From Candidatus Poribacteria bacterium (lineage in GTDB: Bacteria > Poribacteria > WGA-4E > WGA-3G): DNA of 64,000 nt. The stretch covers positions 18,390-82,389 of the forward strand of contig JAPPNJ010000090.1 of assembly GCA_028818705.1 (NCBI GenBank), written 5' to 3'. The notes beneath the pieces are model-generated. The model saw only the letters and a program-made list of their open reading frames with translations. It was not told the origin of the DNA and did no database searches. The position numbers and the translations under genes were made by a program. Positions within the stretch are counted from its first letter, which is position 1. Every line of letters starts with the position of its first letter. This document shows, one piece after another, positions 51,401 to 61,303 of the stretch.

Positions 51401-51766
51401 TTAAGACTTCATAATTCCTGCTATGGCTTCTGCCTCCGAATTATAACAGTCGAAGATTGTCATGAGTTTTGCCATAACAATGAGACTCCTGACGTTGCCA
51501 CCGAGATTGAGAAGAACGACCCGCCCTTGATTTCGTTGGACAGTCGTATAGGAGGCGACAAGTGCACCTAAGCCGGAACTATCCATCATTTGGATGCGTT
51601 CCATGTTCAAGATTAAATTGAGACGTCCATCTTGCTCTGCCTGGCCATTAGCAAGTTCAACCTGCTCATCAATGACGGCTTTAAGAGCTAAGGCATCCGC
51701 TCCAATAATTCTTCCCTCAATATCCAGAATTGTAATACTACCTTTGTGTCGAAGGTTGATTTGCAT
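51401..51766 (-). CDS. STAS-domain anti-sigma factor antagonist (RsbV/SpoIIAA-like)
   Basis: A 121-residue STAS protein. The regulatory phospho-site is in MMDSSGLGALVASY, with the following GGNVRSLIVMAKLMTIFDCY typical of antagonists. When dephosphorylated such proteins bind the RsbW-type kinase and free its target. AAAGGAA lies five bases before the ATG at 51766; the frame is open to 51856 without support. Neighbours are the RsbW-type kinase and the PP2C phosphatase gene. Confidence 0.9.
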   Translation of the reverse strand: MQINLRHKGSITILDIEGRIIGADALALKAVIDEQVELANGQAEQDGRLNLILNMERIQMMDSSGLGALVASYTTVQRNQGRVVLLNLGGNVRSLIVMAKLMTIFDCYNSEAEAIAGIMKS

Positions 51767-51984
51767 AGAAATTCCTTTAAGATTAAAAATCGCCGGTAAA
51801 CCAAAGGGCTTAAGTCTTGTGTCCGACTTTTGGCGTGTCTCCCCATAAAGTGGCACGATATTTTGGCAAATCGAATCTATAGAGGTATAAATTTGAATGT
51901 ATCAAGTGAATGATTTGATAAGCCTGCTTCACTAACACGTTTAGCATCACTAAATTAACGAAAATTTAAAATAATTAGACGTGG

Positions 51985-52452
51985 TTATGGCGTCGGTGTT
52001 TCCTTATATTTGACCATTTTGATAATAGTCCCGTTGGCTTCATAAGTTACAGAGTCCATGCAGGCCTCCATCAGAAACAGTCCTCTCCCACTGCTTTTAA
52101 GCAAGTTCTCTGGGTCTAGTGGATCTGCGACCTCTTGACGTGTGAACCCTTCCCCTTCGTCCGTAATGACAATGGTAAATTTATCGTCAGCAAGAACAAA
52201 CTGAAAAGTAGCTTTTTTGCTCAGATCCTCTTTATTACCGTGTTTGATTGCGTTTGTACCCGCTTCAATGACAGCAAGGTTAATCTGCTCTTGCACGTCC
52301 TCTCCGAAATCCATCTCTTTCAAAATCTCGGAGACAACAACATCGAGTAGGTAAACATGTTGCATTGAACTTGGGAGAGAAAGTGTAATCACTTGTTCAG
52401 TTCTCTCGCCCACGTTTGAAGCTCCTTCTTTACGCGCTTGGACTTTTGCCAA
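51985..52452 (-). CDS. RsbW-type serine kinase/anti-sigma ATPase
   Basis: A 155-residue GHKL ATPase of the anti-sigma kinase type. N-box NLAVIEAGTNAIKHGNKED and G-boxes DEGEGF and GRGLFLMEACMDSV are visible. It would phosphorylate the STAS antagonist and bind a sigma factor or other partner. A sigma-B-type gene is not present in the window. It lies between the STAS gene and the PP2C response regulator, with a palindromic element upstream. Confidence 0.9.
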   Translation of the reverse strand: MAKVQARKEGASNVGERTEQVITLSLPSSMQHVYLLDVVVSEILKEMDFGEDVQEQINLAVIEAGTNAIKHGNKEDLSKKATFQFVLADDKFTIVITDEGEGFTRQEVADPLDPENLLKSSGRGLFLMEACMDSVTYEANGTIIKMVKYKETPTP

Positions 52453-52767
52453 GAGTTTCTACAAGACGGCTAATGTAAAGCAAAGACAAATTTTGCCGCG
52501 TGAATCAGAATCAATGGTATTCATGCATTATGGGCATGAACCGGGGGCAAAATTTGAGAATAAGTCCGTCTTTTGTTATTTTAGTTTAAATTTCAGCTTG
52601 ATGAAGTTTCGGAATTTAACTCAATAATCCTTCCGGTTTTCCGAGAGAAAGTTGACTACTTGCCGCAGCCCTAAATCCGGAAACCGAATCCATAGAATAA
52701 TAGAATAATATTCATCGTGCCAAAAGTATGATATATGAGCAGCACTACAGTGTCTGCTCTCTCTAAT
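52453..52767. other. Intergenic region, 315 bases
   Basis: Holds a modular palindromic element (52472-52556) and an imperfect inverted repeat around CCGGTTTTCC (52631) and TCCGGAAACC (52675). Nothing else was recognised. Confidence 0.6.
52472..52556 (+). repeat. Modular palindromic element, one hairpin
   Basis: AATGTAAAGCAAAGACAAAT flank, CAAATTTTGCC end, one hairpin TTCATGC/GCATGAA with loop ATTATGG, and GGGGCAAAATTTG end. Confidence 0.85.
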
Positions 52768-53976
52768 TTAAGTGTCGCGTTTGACGACAACCAAAGCTCT
52801 GTCGTCATGCGATTCTGTACGTCCACTAAACAGTGCCAAGTCTTCAACTATCGCTTCACATAATGCCGACGCGGACAATCCTGCGTTTGCGGAAACACAG
52901 GTAGCAAGCCTATCCTGACCATAGAGCATATCCATCAGGGTCGCCTCTGCATGTGTATTAACTTCCTCTGAACTGGCTTCGGCGTCGGTTTCAGTGATAC
53001 CATCTGTATAGAAAACGAGAATATCGCCGGGTGCTAAGAAACAGGTGTTACTTGTAAACGTCGCCTCCTCGAATGCCCCTACCAACATACTGCCGGTTTT
53101 TAAAATATCTATTACACCTGTACTGTTCCGTTGCAACGGATAGCAATGTCCACCATTTGAATAGGTAAAAGTCGACGTTACTGTGTCCATTACACCGTAG
53201 ATCATCGTTGCAAACAGTGTCGCCTCAGTATCTCGCACGACTAAATCGTTAATCCGCTTGAGAATTGCAGCAGGATCGTCTTCTTCACGACAGAGTAAAC
53301 GTAATGCTGTCCGGATCATCACCATCAAGAGCGCTGCCGGAATTCCGTTCCCTTTGACGTCACCGAGGACAATCCCGACTCGCGTTTCACTGAGGGGAAT
53401 GAAATCATAGAAATCCCCAGAAACTGATAGGGAACTCTGGAGCAGGATTCCGATATCAAACCCTTGGAAACTGGGAGCCTGTTCTGGCAACAATTTTTTC
53501 TGAATAGCGGCGGCAGCTTGAAGATGCCCAGCTAATTGTTGAACACCTGCCTCGTTGAATCCAGGTCCCATTGCCCGCATTAGCGGGTTGATATATTTGA
53601 TGGGCTGTGTTCTTCCCAGAACAGCCTTAACCCGTGCGGATACCTCGCGAAGGTCAAAAGGTTTAGTGATGTAATCATCAGCACCAGCATCCAACCCTTG
53701 AACTTTGTCTTCTGTCTGTCCACGGGCTGTGAGTAGGATAACTGGAACAGTTTTTGTCTCCTCTATACTTTTGAGCTCTTCAATGACCTGAAAGCCATCT
53801 TTGTATGGCATCATCACATCAAGAAGAATGAGATCAGGCGGACTCAGAGATGCTGTTTCTACCGCCTGCTTGCCATCACTCGCGGTGTGTACATCGTATC
53901 CCTCCGGTTCTAAATTCAACCTGAGCAACTCAAGAATATCAAGATCGTCATCAACAACCAAAATCGTTTCAGCCAT
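52768..53976 (-). CDS. Response regulator with PP2C-type serine phosphatase output (RsbU-like)
   Basis: A 402-residue protein. An N-terminal receiver domain (LVVDDDLDILELL; phospho-Asp in LILLDVMMPYKDG near residue 52; conserved Thr/Lys in TARG and TKPF) is followed by a PP2C/SpoIIE phosphatase domain with metal-binding SGDFYDFI and LGDVKGNGIPAALL, and a DDRALVVVKR end. It would dephosphorylate the STAS antagonist in response to phosphorelay. The start at 53976 overlaps the upstream kinase stop by eight bases (ATGGCTGA), so kinase and regulator are coupled. Confidence 0.93.
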   Translation of the reverse strand: MAETILVVDDDLDILELLRLNLEPEGYDVHTASDGKQAVETASLSPPDLILLDVMMPYKDGFQVIEELKSIEETKTVPVILLTARGQTEDKVQGLDAGADDYITKPFDLREVSARVKAVLGRTQPIKYINPLMRAMGPGFNEAGVQQLAGHLQAAAAIQKKLLPEQAPSFQGFDIGILLQSSLSVSGDFYDFIPLSETRVGIVLGDVKGNGIPAALLMVMIRTALRLLCREEDDPAAILKRINDLVVRDTEATLFATMIYGVMDTVTSTFTYSNGGHCYPLQRNSTGVIDILKTGSMLVGAFEEATFTSNTCFLAPGDILVFYTDGITETDAEASSEEVNTHAEATLMDMLYGQDRLATCVSANAGLSASALCEAIVEDLALFSGRTESHDDRALVVVKRDT

Positions 53977-56353
53977 TTTCTCGTCCGAGCGGGATAAAAA
54001 ACTGGAAGTTGCATCCCTGTTCGTTATCGCCAGCATCTACCCACAGTTTTCCCCCGTGTGCTTCAACTATTCCAGAAGCAATTGAGAGTCCTAATCCAGT
54101 ACCGCCCTGCTGCTGTGTCCGCGTACTGGCGAGTTGCTGGAATTTATCAAAGATTTTCTCCCGTTCATCAGCGGAAATCCCCGGCCCTGTGTCAATTATT
54201 TCAACGTGAAAACCATTCGATACGCTTCCATTGTGCGGAGATTCTGATATTCTCACTGTCACCTTCCCGCCGTTGGGTGTGAATTTGATTGCGTTTCCTA
54301 TGAGATTAATAAAGACTTGTCCAACCCGATCTGCATCGGCAATCAACAGCGGTAGATTGGGGTTGGCGTCTAACAGCAAAGTGATAGCTTTTTCGTCTGC
54401 TTGCGGGCGGAGTTCTTCGATCCTCCGTTTGGCCACCCGGTCTATGTGTACTCGCTCCCGTTTCATCTCAATGCGTCCGGCTTCAATTCGGGAAACATCA
54501 AGCAAATCATTAATAAGCGCAGCGAGCCGTTCTGACTGTCGATGTGCGCGACTTAGACTCTCATACTGTTTCTGATTAATTTTGCCGGTTTTTCCATCAA
54601 GTATCAGCGAAATAAATCCAATGATAGAGGTTAGCGGTGTCCGCAATTCATGCGACACCAAGGAAACGAACTCCGATTTCATCTGTTCTACTTCATATTC
54701 ATGTGTGATGTCATCGAAGACGTAAACTGTTCCAGCACCTTTATTACTTTCATCAGAAAACTGGCTTGCTATAATGCGCAGGACTCGCATCTCGGCATTC
54801 GACTGATCCCCATTGACACTGAGTTCGGCAATCATTGCCTGGTGCTGTTCCATTGCGCGTCGCGAGGACGACAAGATTTTCAAATTAACTGTTTGTGTAT
54901 CTGTTATCGCAGGTTCAGCTCCCATCGATTGTTTTGTCCAAGAAATTGTGCCAGTTTCCGTGTCAACAGCAATAAAGTTTTGATAGCCAGCAGTCCTCCC
55001 AAGATCCAGGAGTCGCTCGGCTACAGGATTGACGTACAGCACCCGTCCGGCAGGTTCAACAACAATGAGCCCCTCACCGAGGTTCTCTACAATAGCGGTA
55101 AGTTTCCTTTCCTCTTGTCTGAGTTGATCAACCGCCGTTTTGAGATTCCGCCGCATCTCATTGAATTTTTCAGCCAGGACCCCAACTTCATCATTACTGT
55201 CAATAACAATTTCACTGTCAAACTCGCCCTGCCCAATACTGTCTGCTGCATGTGCGACTTCTAATATGGGTTTTGCTATCCTCTGCGCAGCCCAATATGC
55301 AATAATTACAACGATGCCACTGGATACAACGGTAACATAAAAAATGTATCTGTTTAATTTAACCACACCAGCATAAGCAGAAGCGGTAGGTTGAGAAATA
55401 AAGACAATCCAATCACTAAAGTTTTGTTGTGTTTTCCAAAGTTCAGCAGTCGAGCGCCGAGTTCGTGCCCAACCGTAGACGCGAGGTTCATCGAAGGCAT
55501 CCGTTTCACCGTCGGACTCATAGTCGTAGTACTTCCCATTAATACCTTTTTTTGCTTCAATAATTGCCTCTTCTACAGCGTTGTTCATCTCCATGTAACT
55601 ATCTATACGGTATCCACTTTCGGGTGCAGCAGCAATGATTTTACCAGATCCGTTCGTTAGAAGGGCGTATGTTTCCGTCAAATCCGGTCGTGATCCGACT
55701 AAACTGTTTATTTCAGGCAGTAACAAAACAGTTCTCAGCACACCCACTGTATTATTTTCTCGTAGCGACCCGGAAACTTTAGCATTTGTACGTATAGGAA
55801 GTGCGACAGGAAGAAAGTACATACCACGCACATCGTCATAGATGACATCCCCTACGAATTGGTAGCCTATTCCGTTATTGTAGGCTCTTTTCCACCACTC
55901 CTTGTCTTTTACTGTATATGGAAGCGTCTTCGTTGTGTCATAATCCAATTGTCGATTGTTCGAGCGGAGGACATCCCCGGACGCATTGGTAATCGTTACC
56001 TCAGTTTTATAGCCAGCATAAGTCTCAAGCAAACGGATACTATCCTCTAATCGAGCCCATACGCTGAAAAATACAGCCTGTTGCCCATCAGCGCTATTCG
56101 ATCGCGTAACCGCCGGTTGAATGTTGGGAAGCTCGGCTTGAATGTTTGCGATTCTGTGAGAGATAGCATTATCGGCACGGGCAAGTTTCTCTTGCGCGAG
56201 GAGCACAAGGTTTTCTCCAACATTGTCCTTGAGCGTATTCTCCCCCAGCACTTTTATAACTAACGAAATAACAAACAGAGGCATCAGCGCAACTAACAGA
56301 AATAGGACGATCTGTTGCCCACGCAACCCCACCTTAAATCGAGAACGCTCCAT
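53969..56353 (-). CDS. Sensor histidine kinase with dCache-like sensor, HAMP and PAS
   Basis: About 794 residues from ATG 56353 (a GTG at 56398 would add 15). Membrane helix ~11-32, a large extracytoplasmic dCache-like sensor (~33-345), second helix ~350-370, HAMP, PAS (AIVENLGEGLIVVEPAGRVL), dimerisation domain with SLVSHELRTPLTSIIGF, and ATPase domain with NLIGNAIKFTPNGG, DTGPGIS and GGTGLGLSI. It overlaps the PP2C response regulator gene, which is its probable partner. Another STAS gene lies upstream. Confidence 0.93.
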   Translation of the reverse strand: MERSRFKVGLRGQQIVLFLLVALMPLFVISLVIKVLGENTLKDNVGENLVLLAQEKLARADNAISHRIANIQAELPNIQPAVTRSNSADGQQAVFFSVWARLEDSIRLLETYAGYKTEVTITNASGDVLRSNNRQLDYDTTKTLPYTVKDKEWWKRAYNNGIGYQFVGDVIYDDVRGMYFLPVALPIRTNAKVSGSLRENNTVGVLRTVLLLPEINSLVGSRPDLTETYALLTNGSGKIIAAAPESGYRIDSYMEMNNAVEEAIIEAKKGINGKYYDYESDGETDAFDEPRVYGWARTRRSTAELWKTQQNFSDWIVFISQPTASAYAGVVKLNRYIFYVTVVSSGIVVIIAYWAAQRIAKPILEVAHAADSIGQGEFDSEIVIDSNDEVGVLAEKFNEMRRNLKTAVDQLRQEERKLTAIVENLGEGLIVVEPAGRVLYVNPVAERLLDLGRTAGYQNFIAVDTETGTISWTKQSMGAEPAITDTQTVNLKILSSSRRAMEQHQAMIAELSVNGDQSNAEMRVLRIIASQFSDESNKGAGTVYVFDDITHEYEVEQMKSEFVSLVSHELRTPLTSIIGFISLILDGKTGKINQKQYESLSRAHRQSERLAALINDLLDVSRIEAGRIEMKRERVHIDRVAKRRIEELRPQADEKAITLLLDANPNLPLLIADADRVGQVFINLIGNAIKFTPNGGKVTVRISESPHNGSVSNGFHVEIIDTGPGISADEREKIFDKFQQLASTRTQQQGGTGLGLSIASGIVEAHGGKLWVDAGDNEQGCNFQFFIPLGRENG

Positions 56354-56411
56354 AGGATTCTTGCCTTCCGTGTTCGTCACGGCAATTTTTGTAGGCACGC
56401 TTTCTGTCCCA

Positions 56412-56750
56412 CTACATTAAGGCGGCACTTGCACTTTCCTCTGTATCATAAATCTCAATAACGGTTGCGAGCTGCGTTACTTCTAAGACTTCTCGAACGG
56501 CTTTCTGTGGATTGAGCAAAACCAATTTACCACCCGATTTTTGGCAGTATTTCAACGTGAGCACAATCGCCCCTAATGCGCTACTGTCAATTAACGGAAC
56601 ATTCATTAAATCAACAGCTAATTTACCCTGTGCTGTTTGAAGTTGCTGCTCCATTTCCTCGCGAAATACATCAGCGGCATTTCCAAGAATCTTTCCTTCT
56701 ACATGAAGAATAGAAATATTTTTTTCACCAGTTGTTGTATCAAAATTCAT
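56412..56750 (-). CDS. STAS-domain anti-sigma factor antagonist
   Basis: A 112-residue STAS protein with LIDSSALGAIVLTLKYC as the phospho-site region and VREVLEVTQLATVIEIYDTE at the C-terminal end. It is a second antagonist in the partner-switching cluster, first gene of the run reading into the sensor kinase. Different kinases may act on the two STAS proteins, or both may share the RsbW-type one. Confidence 0.9.
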   Translation of the reverse strand: MNFDTTTGEKNISILHVEGKILGNAADVFREEMEQQLQTAQGKLAVDLMNVPLIDSSALGAIVLTLKYCQKSGGKLVLLNPQKAVREVLEVTQLATVIEIYDTEESASAALM

Positions 56751-56871
56751 AGGATTGTCCTCAGTATTTTTATTTGATGTATGGCATTCTTCAAAACATC
56801 GACCCTGGATCCTATCACACGAAATCTCTACATCTCAGGTCTCTTCTAAGACAGACGACGCACACGGAAGC

Positions 56872-57558
56872 CTATTTTACTTCTGTCGACGTTTCAATAC
56901 GGCGCATCACAACATAACTTCGATCAAACTTTGCGTTTGTGATGACAGTTTCAACTGTCCCCCCGAGCGCGCTGAGGCGCTTCTCGCTTTTTTCAATTTC
57001 AGCCTTGATTGTCCGCACGCCAGATTTGTAGGCTATCCACTTTCCACCTTCTTTTAGCAAAGGCAGGCAGTAGACCGCTGAATCGGCGATAGTGGCGACA
57101 TAGCGAGTGAAGACCCAATCATACCCCCCTGTGTGTGTTTGTTGTCGCGCACAAACTTCGGCGCGTTCAGCAAGCACTGCAACGTTTACCGTCTGATGCA
57201 ATTGCAGTTGCGGGATGAGAAACTTTAGAAAGCTTACTTTCTTTTGTGAGGCTTCAACAAGTGTTAACCGGATACCAGGAATATAAATTTTTAGTACAAC
57301 TCCTGGAAATCCAGCACCTGTCCCGACATCAATAACAGAATCTCCATCTTTCAGCGTTACGTGCTCCAAGATGCTCAGAGAGTCGAGAAAATGTTTATGA
57401 ATAATTTCTTGATCATCTGTGATCGCGGTCAAATTTATATGAGTATTCCACCGAAGCAATTCATCGCGATACCGAATAAACTGTATCACTTGACGCGGTG
57501 TTAGCGGAAATCCGTAATGATTAAAGGTCTTTTTTAAGTACTGTTCGTAATTTACCAA
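56872..57558 (-). CDS. rsmG: 16S rRNA (guanine527-N7)-methyltransferase
   Basis: A 228-residue SAM-dependent methyltransferase acting on G527 of 16S rRNA. SAM motif VIDVGTGAGFPGVVLKI, preceding HFLDSLSIL, and VTLVEASQKKVSFL-like segment (LTLVEASQKKVSFLKF) match the GidB family, as does FTRYVA with the conserved Arg. It directly follows mnmG by 11 bases, the classic gidA-gidB pair. Confidence 0.95.
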   Translation of the reverse strand: MVNYEQYLKKTFNHYGFPLTPRQVIQFIRYRDELLRWNTHINLTAITDDQEIIHKHFLDSLSILEHVTLKDGDSVIDVGTGAGFPGVVLKIYIPGIRLTLVEASQKKVSFLKFLIPQLQLHQTVNVAVLAERAEVCARQQTHTGGYDWVFTRYVATIADSAVYCLPLLKEGGKWIAYKSGVRTIKAEIEKSEKRLSALGGTVETVITNAKFDRSYVVMRRIETSTEVK

Positions 57559-57569
57559 TTGCTTTTGTG

Positions 57570-59474
57570 CTATGTTGCTCTGTGTTGATGAAGGATAACT
57601 GTTAATATCGAAATATCTGCTGGCGAAACGCCGGGGAGACGAGAGGCTTGCCCGATAGAGGTAGGTCGAATTTTAATAAGTTTCTCACGTGCCTCCGCCT
57701 TTAAGCCAGGAACATCAGCATAGTCAAACGTGTCCGGAATTCGGAGATTCTCCATCCTTTTGAACTGGTGAATTTGTCGCTGTTGTCGTTGAATGTAGCC
57801 GTCGTATTTAATCTGAATCTCTACCTGTTCCTTCACGGCTTCCGAGAGAATCTCAGTGGATGGTGCAATTTGGTTTATCTCTTCATAATGAAGTTGCGGA
57901 CGTTTTAGCAGCTCCGCTAAGGATATGGGTTGCTTCAATTCGCCGGTCTTGACTATCTTTGAGAAGCTGTCGATAGGGACAGCCTGTCCGCCTGCAACAA
58001 TGGGTGGGGATCCCGGCTTGAGCACAGTTTGCTGCATGCGCTTCAACTCCGTTTGGACATCCTCGGCTTTCTTTTGAAACTGGCGGTATCTGTTGTCATC
58101 AACGAGTCCAATCCGTCTCCCAATTTCGGTGAGCCTCAGATCAGCATTGTCCTCTCGCAACGTCAGTCTGTACTCTGCACGTGATGTGAACATACGGTAA
58201 GGCTCACGAATGTCCAAGGTAACAAGATCATCGATAAGCACGGCTATGTAGGCTTGCGCTCTGTCAAGGATGAGAGGTTCTTTACCTTTTACCTTTAGCA
58301 CTGCGTTGATACCTGCCATAAGCCCCTGCGCTGCAGCTTCCTCATAACCGGTGGTTCCATTGAGTTGTCCTGCAAAATAAAGCCCAGGAACATTTTTTGT
58401 CTCAAGAGTTGGCTGCAGTTGGGTCGCCGGGGCAAAATCGTATTCTACGGCGTATCCGAAACGCATGATTTCGGCGTTTTCTAATCCTTCAATGCTATGC
58501 ACCATCTCCACTTGTACATCTTCTGGCAAACTTGCAGAAATGCCGTTGAGGTAAATTTCATCTGTATCCCTTCCCTCAGGTTCGACGAAAACCTGGTGCC
58601 CGGTCTTTTCAGCGAAGCGAACCACTTTATCCTCTATTGACGGACAATAGCGGGGACCAATACCAACGATGCGCCCACTGTACATTGCGGATCGGTGGAG
58701 ATTTTCTCGGATGACAGCGTGTGTTTTTTCATTCGTGTAAATAAGGTAACACGGCAATTGCGGCTGGGTAATCCGTTCGGTTAAAAAGGAGAAGGGGAGC
58801 GGGTCTTCATCGCCGGGCTGAATTTCCATTCGACTGAAGTCAATTGTATTGGCATTGACACGCGGTGGTGTGCCAGTTTTAAGCCTACCGATTTCAAAAC
58901 CGAGGTTCAAAAAACTTTCGGAGAGCCGCTCGGCGGAGGATTCACCCGCCCTACCTGCACTATACGAAACATCACCAATATGGACTATGCCTTTCAGAAA
59001 AGTCCCCGTTGTGAGGATTACAGTTTCTCCCAAATAGGCAGTCCGCGTCTGGCTTAGAATGCCGATGCACCGTCCATTTTCGACGAGGAGTTCTTCAACG
59101 AGGACCTGCTTGATATCAAGTCGTTCTTGCGCCTCCAGTACCCGTTTCATCTCATCTTGGTATGCTTTTTTATCGGCTTGCGCGCGACTGGATCTAACCG
59201 CTGGTCCCTTTTTGGTATTTAGACGTCGAAATTGAATGCCTGTTTTATCAATATTTTTGGCCATCTCGCCACCGAGCGCGTCTATTTCTTTAACAAGATG
59301 TCCCTTAGCAAGCCCACCGATGGCAGGGTTACAGGACATTTTCGCGATCGTGTCAAGATTGATAGTAACGATGAGCGTTTCACAACCCATCCGCGCAGCA
59401 GCAAGTGCGGCTTCACAACCGGCATGACCCGCACCGACTACAATAACGTCATAATGTTTTTGATAGGTATTCAT
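57570..59474 (-). CDS. mnmG: tRNA uridine-5-carboxymethylaminomethyl modification enzyme MnmG
   Basis: A 634-residue FAD enzyme that with MnmE modifies U34 of tRNAs. The FAD-binding VVGAGHAGCEAALAAARMG is at ~12-30, and the family motifs MSCNPAIGGLAKGHLVKEID, TGTFLKGIVHIG, GPRYCPSIEDKVVRF and AGQLNGTTGYEEAAAQGL are all visible. The C-terminal helical domain ends at normal length. rsmG is downstream. mnmE is not in the window. Confidence 0.97.
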   Translation of the reverse strand: MNTYQKHYDVIVVGAGHAGCEAALAAARMGCETLIVTINLDTIAKMSCNPAIGGLAKGHLVKEIDALGGEMAKNIDKTGIQFRRLNTKKGPAVRSSRAQADKKAYQDEMKRVLEAQERLDIKQVLVEELLVENGRCIGILSQTRTAYLGETVILTTGTFLKGIVHIGDVSYSAGRAGESSAERLSESFLNLGFEIGRLKTGTPPRVNANTIDFSRMEIQPGDEDPLPFSFLTERITQPQLPCYLIYTNEKTHAVIRENLHRSAMYSGRIVGIGPRYCPSIEDKVVRFAEKTGHQVFVEPEGRDTDEIYLNGISASLPEDVQVEMVHSIEGLENAEIMRFGYAVEYDFAPATQLQPTLETKNVPGLYFAGQLNGTTGYEEAAAQGLMAGINAVLKVKGKEPLILDRAQAYIAVLIDDLVTLDIREPYRMFTSRAEYRLTLREDNADLRLTEIGRRIGLVDDNRYRQFQKKAEDVQTELKRMQQTVLKPGSPPIVAGGQAVPIDSFSKIVKTGELKQPISLAELLKRPQLHYEEINQIAPSTEILSEAVKEQVEIQIKYDGYIQRQQRQIHQFKRMENLRIPDTFDYADVPGLKAEAREKLIKIRPTSIGQASRLPGVSPADISILTVILHQHRAT

Positions 59475-59513
59475 GTTTCTTATCCTATTATCAAAAGAGA
59501 ACGCGAAACCTGA

Positions 59514-60485
59514 TTAGAGTCCATCATAGATGATGCTGATAACGAGTGTCGCGACGACCTCAAGGCTTTTCGGACTACATTTATCCACTGTGTCTTCAAG
59601 CGTATGCCAATATGGATAAGTGAAATCGATAATATTAACCATCGGGATACCCACTTTGATTAGAGGAACGTGGTCGTCCATAATCGCCGCTCCCACGCGT
59701 TGCTGAAAGGGGGCTAAACCGAGAGCTGACGCCCGACTCCAAATGAGTTTCGCGAATTCAGGATTGGCATTCCAAGAATAGCGCTCTATCGGAATACTCA
59801 AATCTTTGTCCCCGATCATATCCAGTAGGATACCATAGTCTGGCTTCCATTTTCCAAGATTTTGTGCGAAGAACCGAGAACCGATGAACATGTCATCAAC
59901 AGATCTGCCGTAATCCTCACCATCAAAAAGAACAATAATAATCCGGCGCGGTGGCGGCTTGTGCTTTAGAACTCTTGCAATTTCAAGAAGTACAGCGACC
60001 CCAGAAGCCCCATCATTAGCACCGAGAATCGGTTTATCCCGATTTTCCGGCTTTGGATCATGGTCAGCGATGGGACGTGTATCCCAATGTGCAGCGAGCA
60101 GCAGTGTTTCTCCACTCGGCGTTCCAAATTCTGCTATGATATTATTGAGTTGAAGCGTCACATCGTTTGCCGTGTATTGATGCGGCTGCAGTGCTACGCT
60201 ATTTGCATATTTTTTAAGTTCAGTGAACAAATAATTCTGAGTTTCACGATGTGCAAGTGAACCGGGGGGTCTCGGTCCGAATTCGCACTGTTTTTTTAGT
60301 ATTTCAAAAGCACGTTGTGCCTCAAAAACAGCACCCGCTTTGCGGGTGATAGTTTTGCTGAGAGGTGGTGTATCTTTTCGTGCAGCGCTTGGGTTTTCTG
60401 AATCCTGCGCCGAGTACGCTATGCACAATCCTCCAAAACACAGATTGATTATTAAAAGTAGTTGTACATGCCACTGCTTTCTCAT
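59514..60485 (-). CDS. Exported M28-family peptidase/glutaminyl cyclase-like protein
   Basis: A 323-residue exported zinc enzyme. Signal peptide ~1-25 (LLLIINLCFGGLCIAYS). Zinc-site segments are LLAAHWDTRP (His), ILGANDGASG (Asp), LFDGEDYG (Glu) and DDHVPLIKVGIP (His); the Asp-Glu-His order and the WHTLEDTVDKCS end resemble glutaminyl cyclases as much as M28 aminopeptidases. The first zinc His may be replaced functionally in cyclase-like members. It starts one base after recR ends, so it is in the recR operon. Confidence 0.85.
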   Translation of the reverse strand: MRKQWHVQLLLIINLCFGGLCIAYSAQDSENPSAARKDTPPLSKTITRKAGAVFEAQRAFEILKKQCEFGPRPPGSLAHRETQNYLFTELKKYANSVALQPHQYTANDVTLQLNNIIAEFGTPSGETLLLAAHWDTRPIADHDPKPENRDKPILGANDGASGVAVLLEIARVLKHKPPPRRIIIVLFDGEDYGRSVDDMFIGSRFFAQNLGKWKPDYGILLDMIGDKDLSIPIERYSWNANPEFAKLIWSRASALGLAPFQQRVGAAIMDDHVPLIKVGIPMVNIIDFTYPYWHTLEDTVDKCSPKSLEVVATLVISIIYDGL

Positions 60486-61100
60486 CTAAGCCTTCCGTCT
60501 ACCTTCCAGTGCCTTTGCGAGGGTTACCTCGTCAATGTACTCCAAATCACCACCAACAGGGATACCGTAGGCGATTCGAGTGACAGCGACTTCAAACATT
60601 TCCAAGTGTTGTGTGAGATAGAGGGCAGTCGCCTGTCCTTCGGTGGTCCAATTTGTGGCGAGTATTACCTCCTGGATAGGTTCTGTCCCTGCACCAGGTT
60701 GCCGAATTCGTTGAAAAAGTTTATTGATTCCGAGTTCATCGGGTCCAGTCCCATCTAAGGGGGACAAAACGCCGCCGAGAACGTGATAAAGTCCCTTGTA
60801 ACCATTGGTTCGCTCAATTGCCCAAAGGTCATCAGATTCCTCAACAACGCAAATTACCCGCTGGTCCCGGCGAGGGTTCGTGCAGATGTAACACGGATTG
60901 GCATCGGTAATAGCACCACACAGGTCACAATAGGATAATAGTTTTTTTACTTCCGCGATGGCTTCCGCGATTTGGGCAGTTTCGGTGTCAGATAATTTTA
61001 GCATAAAGAATGCTAAGCGCTGCGCTGTCTTCTGTCCAATTGTCGGAAGTTTCTGAAGCTCGGAAATGAGTCTCGCCAGCGGTTTCGGGTATTCTTGCAT
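60486..61100 (-). CDS. recR: Recombination mediator RecR
   Basis: A 204-residue RecR, which with RecF/RecO loads RecA at gaps. It has the helix-hairpin-helix LQKLPTIGQKTAQRLAF, a C4 zinc finger (CDLC, then CYIC), and a Toprim domain starting ICVVEESDDLWAIE and including HVLGGVLSPLDGTGPDEL. Normal length. Order dnaX-ybaB-recR is the standard bacterial arrangement. Confidence 0.97.
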   Translation of the reverse strand: MQEYPKPLARLISELQKLPTIGQKTAQRLAFFMLKLSDTETAQIAEAIAEVKKLLSYCDLCGAITDANPCYICTNPRRDQRVICVVEESDDLWAIERTNGYKGLYHVLGGVLSPLDGTGPDELGINKLFQRIRQPGAGTEPIQEVILATNWTTEGQATALYLTQHLEMFEVAVTRIAYGIPVGGDLEYIDEVTLAKALEGRRKA

Positions 61101-61131
61101 GGATTTTTGCTAATTCCCGTATTGGGATAGA

Positions 61132-61243
61132 CAATACAAAGCAAAGACAAATTTTGCCACGTAAATCAGAATCAACGGTATTCATGCCTTATAGGCATGA
61201 ACCGGGTATGAATGCCCTATGGCATTCACCGGGGCAAAATTTG
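61132..61243 (+). repeat. Modular palindromic element, two hairpins
   Basis: CAAAGCAAAGACAAATTTTG flank, hairpins TTCATGCC/GGCATGAA and GAATGCC/GGCATTC, and GGGGCAAAATTTG end. It lies between ybaB and recR on the opposite strand sense. Confidence 0.87.
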
Positions 61244-61303
61244 AAACGTAGAGATGCGGTTTCCTTTATGCGCCATACGCCAATCGGTATGAGAACCGTC
61301 GGG

